From NCBI GenBank assembly GCA_016712565.1, contig JADJQU010000024.1:1-5881 (forward strand): a DNA stretch of 5,881 nt. The letters are read 5' to 3'. Every line of letters begins with the position of its first letter. The first letter of the stretch is position 1. The notes beneath the pieces were generated by a model. That model saw only the letters and a list, made by a program, of their open reading frames with translations, was not told the origin of the DNA and searched no databases. This stretch comes from Planctomycetota bacterium. Lineage in GTDB: Bacteria; Planctomycetota; UBA1135; GCA-002686595. Both the position numbers and the translations under genes were made by a program. Of this stretch, positions 5,811-5,881 are shown piece by piece.

Positions 5811-5881
5811 TGCCGCGAACGGCGGTGGGGGGCGAAAGCCTTCCTGTCACCCCTGAGCACCTGCTCGCCCCGCCACCAACC
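5791..5881 (-). repeat. dispersed intergenic repeat element, copy 2 (inverted)
   Basis: Reverse-complement copy of 5604-5692, reaching the window edge, where its GTTGGTGGCGGGGCG end lies at 5880-5866. The two copies face each other with about 98 bp between them, so the region could form a large stem or cruciform. The middle differs between copies, while both ends are conserved. Confidence 0.78.

Larger units (their letters stand above)
5577..5881. other. non-coding region downstream of the GH13 gene, rich in inverted repeats
   Basis: After the GH13 stop no reading frame shows family similarity; long open frames here reflect high GC. The region is made largely of the inverted repeat elements listed separately, with a unique core at about 5708-5790. 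Confidence 0.65.

Overview
The window is GC-rich bacterial DNA and most likely comes from a Myxococcota (myxobacterial) genome or metagenomic bin. The best taxonomic clue is a protein tail at 2913-3020 (minus strand): Cys-Gly-Cys, a short hydrophobic helix, then an Arg-rich end. This is the layout of the MYXO-CTERM sorting signal. Strong third-position GC and a divergent/convergent layout of secreted proteins fit, but no rRNA or tRNA is present to fix the taxon.

Layout: (1) 1-258, plus strand, possible C-terminal end of a PD40/TolB-type beta-propeller protein (tentative). (2) 269-2196, minus, an acyl-CoA dehydrogenase of the long FadE/VLCAD-like type (fatty-acid beta-oxidation). (3) 2197-2366, divergent control region with a perfect palindrome, GTGAATGA-N4-TCATTCAC. 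From memory this has the arms and spacing of the TetR-type FadR operator of Bacillus; it sits just downstream of a plausible promoter for the dehydrogenase. (4) 2367-2906, plus, a cysteine glutathione peroxidase (BtuE/GPX4-like). (5) 2910-4037, minus, an exported SGNH-type hydrolase with an (EPDTA)5 linker and a MYXO-CTERM-like tail; its stop lies 3 bp from the peroxidase stop. (6) 4038-4131, short divergent intergenic region. (7) 4132-5576, plus, a secreted or lipoprotein GH13 alpha-amylase-family enzyme with all catalytic motifs visible. (8) 5577-5881, non-coding, holding two copies of a roughly 90-bp element in inverted orientation plus a partial third.

The main caution is that the coding regions are broken by about 30 apparent one-base insertions or deletions. 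Protein family similarity continues across each break in another frame, several breaks fall in C or G runs, and clean stretches (269-1090, 2910-3700, 3717-4037) alternate with dense ones (1090-2196, 4274-5111). This looks more like uncorrected sequencing indels than gene decay, so the genes are annotated as whole CDSs spanning the breaks; their lengths are not multiples of three.

Functionally the window pairs fatty-acid catabolism and peroxide defence on one side with two exported hydrolases, one for polysaccharide and one probably for esters, on the other. That suits a heterotrophic or predatory soil or sediment bacterium. I see no defence system, mobile element or CRISPR array. The most interesting signals are the FadR-like operator and the inverted repeat family at the right edge.
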